Part shown: one piece after another, positions 61,769 to 64,000 of the stretch
Layout: the number at the start of each line of letters is the position of its first letter
How positions within the stretch are numbered: the stretch's first letter is position 1
Origin: Centroberyx gerrardi
Lineage: Eukaryota > Chordata > Actinopteri > Beryciformes > Berycidae
NCBI RefSeq assembly: GCF_048128805.1
Contig: NC_136000.1
Coordinates: 13,920,854-13,984,853, forward strand
Length of the DNA stretch: 64,000 nt
Direction of reading: 5' to 3'
Notes under the pieces: generated by a model
Databases searched by the model: none
What the model was told of the DNA's origin: nothing
The model's input: the letters and a program-made list of their open reading frames with translations, nothing else
Translations under genes and position numbers: made by a program

Positions 61769-64000
61769 CTGTAACACAAAACAGTCATGTCAATAACCTA
61801 ATAAAGGAGGAAATGCTCTTTAAGAAATAGAAAAAAAAAAAACATAATCCCTGCAGTAGATACCTGTAATTCCCTCAACATGAGTCATATTCATGTTATT
61901 CAAACTTGAATGAAGGCTTTGGAGTCTGAGTACATCTATCTGGCTTTAATTAAGCAATGCTTAGATACATTGGAGTTATATAGAACACAGTATGTTTAGT
62001 AGTTAAAAGCCTTAAACAAAGGCATACATGTTCAGCTGCTGACAAAGATGAGCCATTTAAGTAATTGTAATTATTTTTTGTTACACATATCCTGTGCCAT
62101 TACATTTCCTGTGCTCTTCTTTGCATATCTAAATAGCCCACTTTATTTCACGTTTCTCACTATTGTAATATTAAGTTAATCAAACACTTGATGATTTGGT
62201 AATACTGACTTGCATAATGCTATTATAAAATGCCTAGATTATAAATCTATGTAGCCATAGTTTCCTTCATGAGACTTTAATGAAGGCAGTGAGAAAGACA
62301 TCTATAAACAACACAACATAATACAAGCCACAACAGAAGCTTTGACAAATAACTCAAGTGCTGACATCTATTCAGTTCCATTTGTGAGTAAACAACAAAC
62401 TACATCTTAACCCTCACTGATTGCTTTATGATTTGACTAAAGAATTAAAACATTTTGTTCAAAGGATCGAAGAAAGCTAGTTACAAAACTATGTATTTGT
62501 TGTTGTTGTGGTTAATCATTAAAGGGCTTTATATCATTCAATGGAAGCAGACATTGCTACGACCACAGAGACTAACAACAACTTTTAGTTCGTAGTTAAA
62601 TAGAGTAAATCTCTACTTCTTAACTTTATCGTGTTCAGAAACCTTGATCTTTACTAATAAAAACAGGGGAAATGAAGAGAAAAACTAGCAAAAAAGAGAA
62701 AAGCACAAAGGAAAGAAAACTTAGTGAGCACACTGTGACCTCGCCTACAGGGAAAAGGGGAAGGAGAAAAGCATAATAGCAGCGGGTCCTTTAAGAGTGG
62801 CGGCAGTAATTGCCAGGATCTGAACTCAGTCACTCAGATACACAGCTAGTCAGTCTGGCGCCAGTAGTATGCAAACTGTATATTATCACCACTCCTTCAC
62901 CTAAATAGCATGAGGGGACCTCCTTAGGACAAAAGGGCTTTTAAAGCACAACTTGAAACTGATCTCATTTGAAAAGTATAATGCCTGGCCAAATAAAAGG
63001 AAAAAGTTTTTGTCCACTTAAATCCAAGTTCTTTTGCCACACATTACAGACTGTGGTATTCTAATAATCAGACATGAAACTTACATCACCAGTTTATTAT
63101 CTTTTTTTTTTTTTTAATCAAATACAAGTACAGTTAAAAATATTACTCAAACATATCGTCTTTTTTGGGCATGTTTTGAGTTGTGTTTTTACACAGTAGA
63201 CACTTCACAACTGACCATGTTATTCTTATGTGTAATAATTACCTATTTCTTACTTCCCCATTTATAAACGATGTCAAAACCAGTGATTAAGGTTTTGATT
63301 CAAAGGCCCCTTTCTTGAATAGCATGAAAGAAATACCAGTTCTATCGAGCCACGCATGAGCGCATGTGAGCTATGTCTACTACGAGCCTAAGTCCCAATA
63401 AGGGGTATGCGCCCCTCTCCCTCCTCTTACAATTCATCTTGCTAGTTTTAAGTGAAAGCAACTTATGCAGCACAGCCTCACATCCACTTCTGCAAGGGAA
63501 CAAATTTCCTACTCCTACCATCTGACACAATCAATTCAAACTTCAAACGCCATGCTTTAACAGCAATAGCGAATAGCTATATCATCAGTTCTGATCTGGT
63601 AGGACACCATGGTGGGACAGGAGGGCCAAAGCCACATCAGTTTCCCACATTTGCACGCTATGAATTCTGATATTGTTAGACTTATGACTTTGAAGTGCCT
63701 GTCACAGCCAGCTGGCTCTAGTAAACGTGGATGTTATGGAAAATCCACCTCCTGTGCCAGTGAGGAGACAGAAATACTGACGCTTGCATCTTTACACACG
63801 ATACCACACGTTGTCATCGGGTCAGTGGGGTCGAGTGGCCCAGCGTTTAAGGTTTGCCAAATCACAGGCCTGCCCCTGCCAAAATTCACTCTGTATGATA
63901 TAGGTCAGTGTGGTTCTGGCTTATTGATTGTGAAAATTAAGTCCAAGCCCTCCACCACAACACTAACTAAAGCGACCTTTGCCACCGGGTCCAAATCTCT
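61769..64000 (-). other. smad6 intron 1 (partial)
   Basis: Non-coding sequence running off the right edge towards the unseen MH1 exon. No exon, repeat family or motif of note, apart from short poly(A) and poly(T) runs. Confidence 0.7.

Overview
The window is vertebrate nuclear DNA, most likely from a teleost fish. The evidence is multi-exon genes with GT-AG introns, encoded proteins clearly orthologous to vertebrate SMAD3, SMAD6, AAGAB and IQCH, intron sizes much smaller than the mammalian ones, abundant (CA)n, (GA)n and (CTCCT)n microsatellites, a tRNA-derived SINE family, LINE fragments and short DNA transposons. I cannot resolve the species or decide between 3R duplicates (smad3a/b, smad6a/b).

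Four genes are present, in the same order and relative orientation as SMAD6-SMAD3-AAGAB-IQCH on human chromosome 15q22-23, here read from the opposite side. From left to right: (1) iqch, minus strand, the first exons only (start codon at 5090, running off the left edge at base 1); (2) aagab, plus strand, complete, ten coding exons from 5526 to 8255, 321 codons; (3) smad3, minus strand, complete, nine coding exons from 22223 down to 10898, 425 codons, the same length as human SMAD3; (4) smad6, minus strand, three 3' coding exons (61768-61712, 60828-60751, 46341-45800), with the MH1-encoding first exon beyond the right edge.

iqch and aagab are divergent, with 435 bp between start codons. This shared promoter holds a good RFX X-box-like sequence on the iqch side and an ETS/GABPA core on the aagab side. 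aagab and smad3 converge, and their probable poly(A) signals lie about 200 bp apart. smad3 and smad6 are tandem on the same strand: an activating R-Smad for TGF-beta/activin signalling downstream of an inhibitory I-Smad for BMP signalling. About 23 kb (22.6-45.4 kb) between them has no recognisable gene and contains SINE and LINE pieces, microsatellites and several perfect hairpins. Intron 3 of smad6 (46.3-60.75 kb) is likewise gene-free.

Points worth a second look: an apparent in-frame TGA created at the iqch exon 3/4 splice junction; an 18-G run directly after the aagab exon 8 splice donor; an intact-looking hAT-type MITE with a perfect 8-bp target duplication in smad3 intron 1; dense TAGC/AACG words around both promoters in the window; and perfect short hairpins in the intergenic region. 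I found no evidence of a wholly new biological system.
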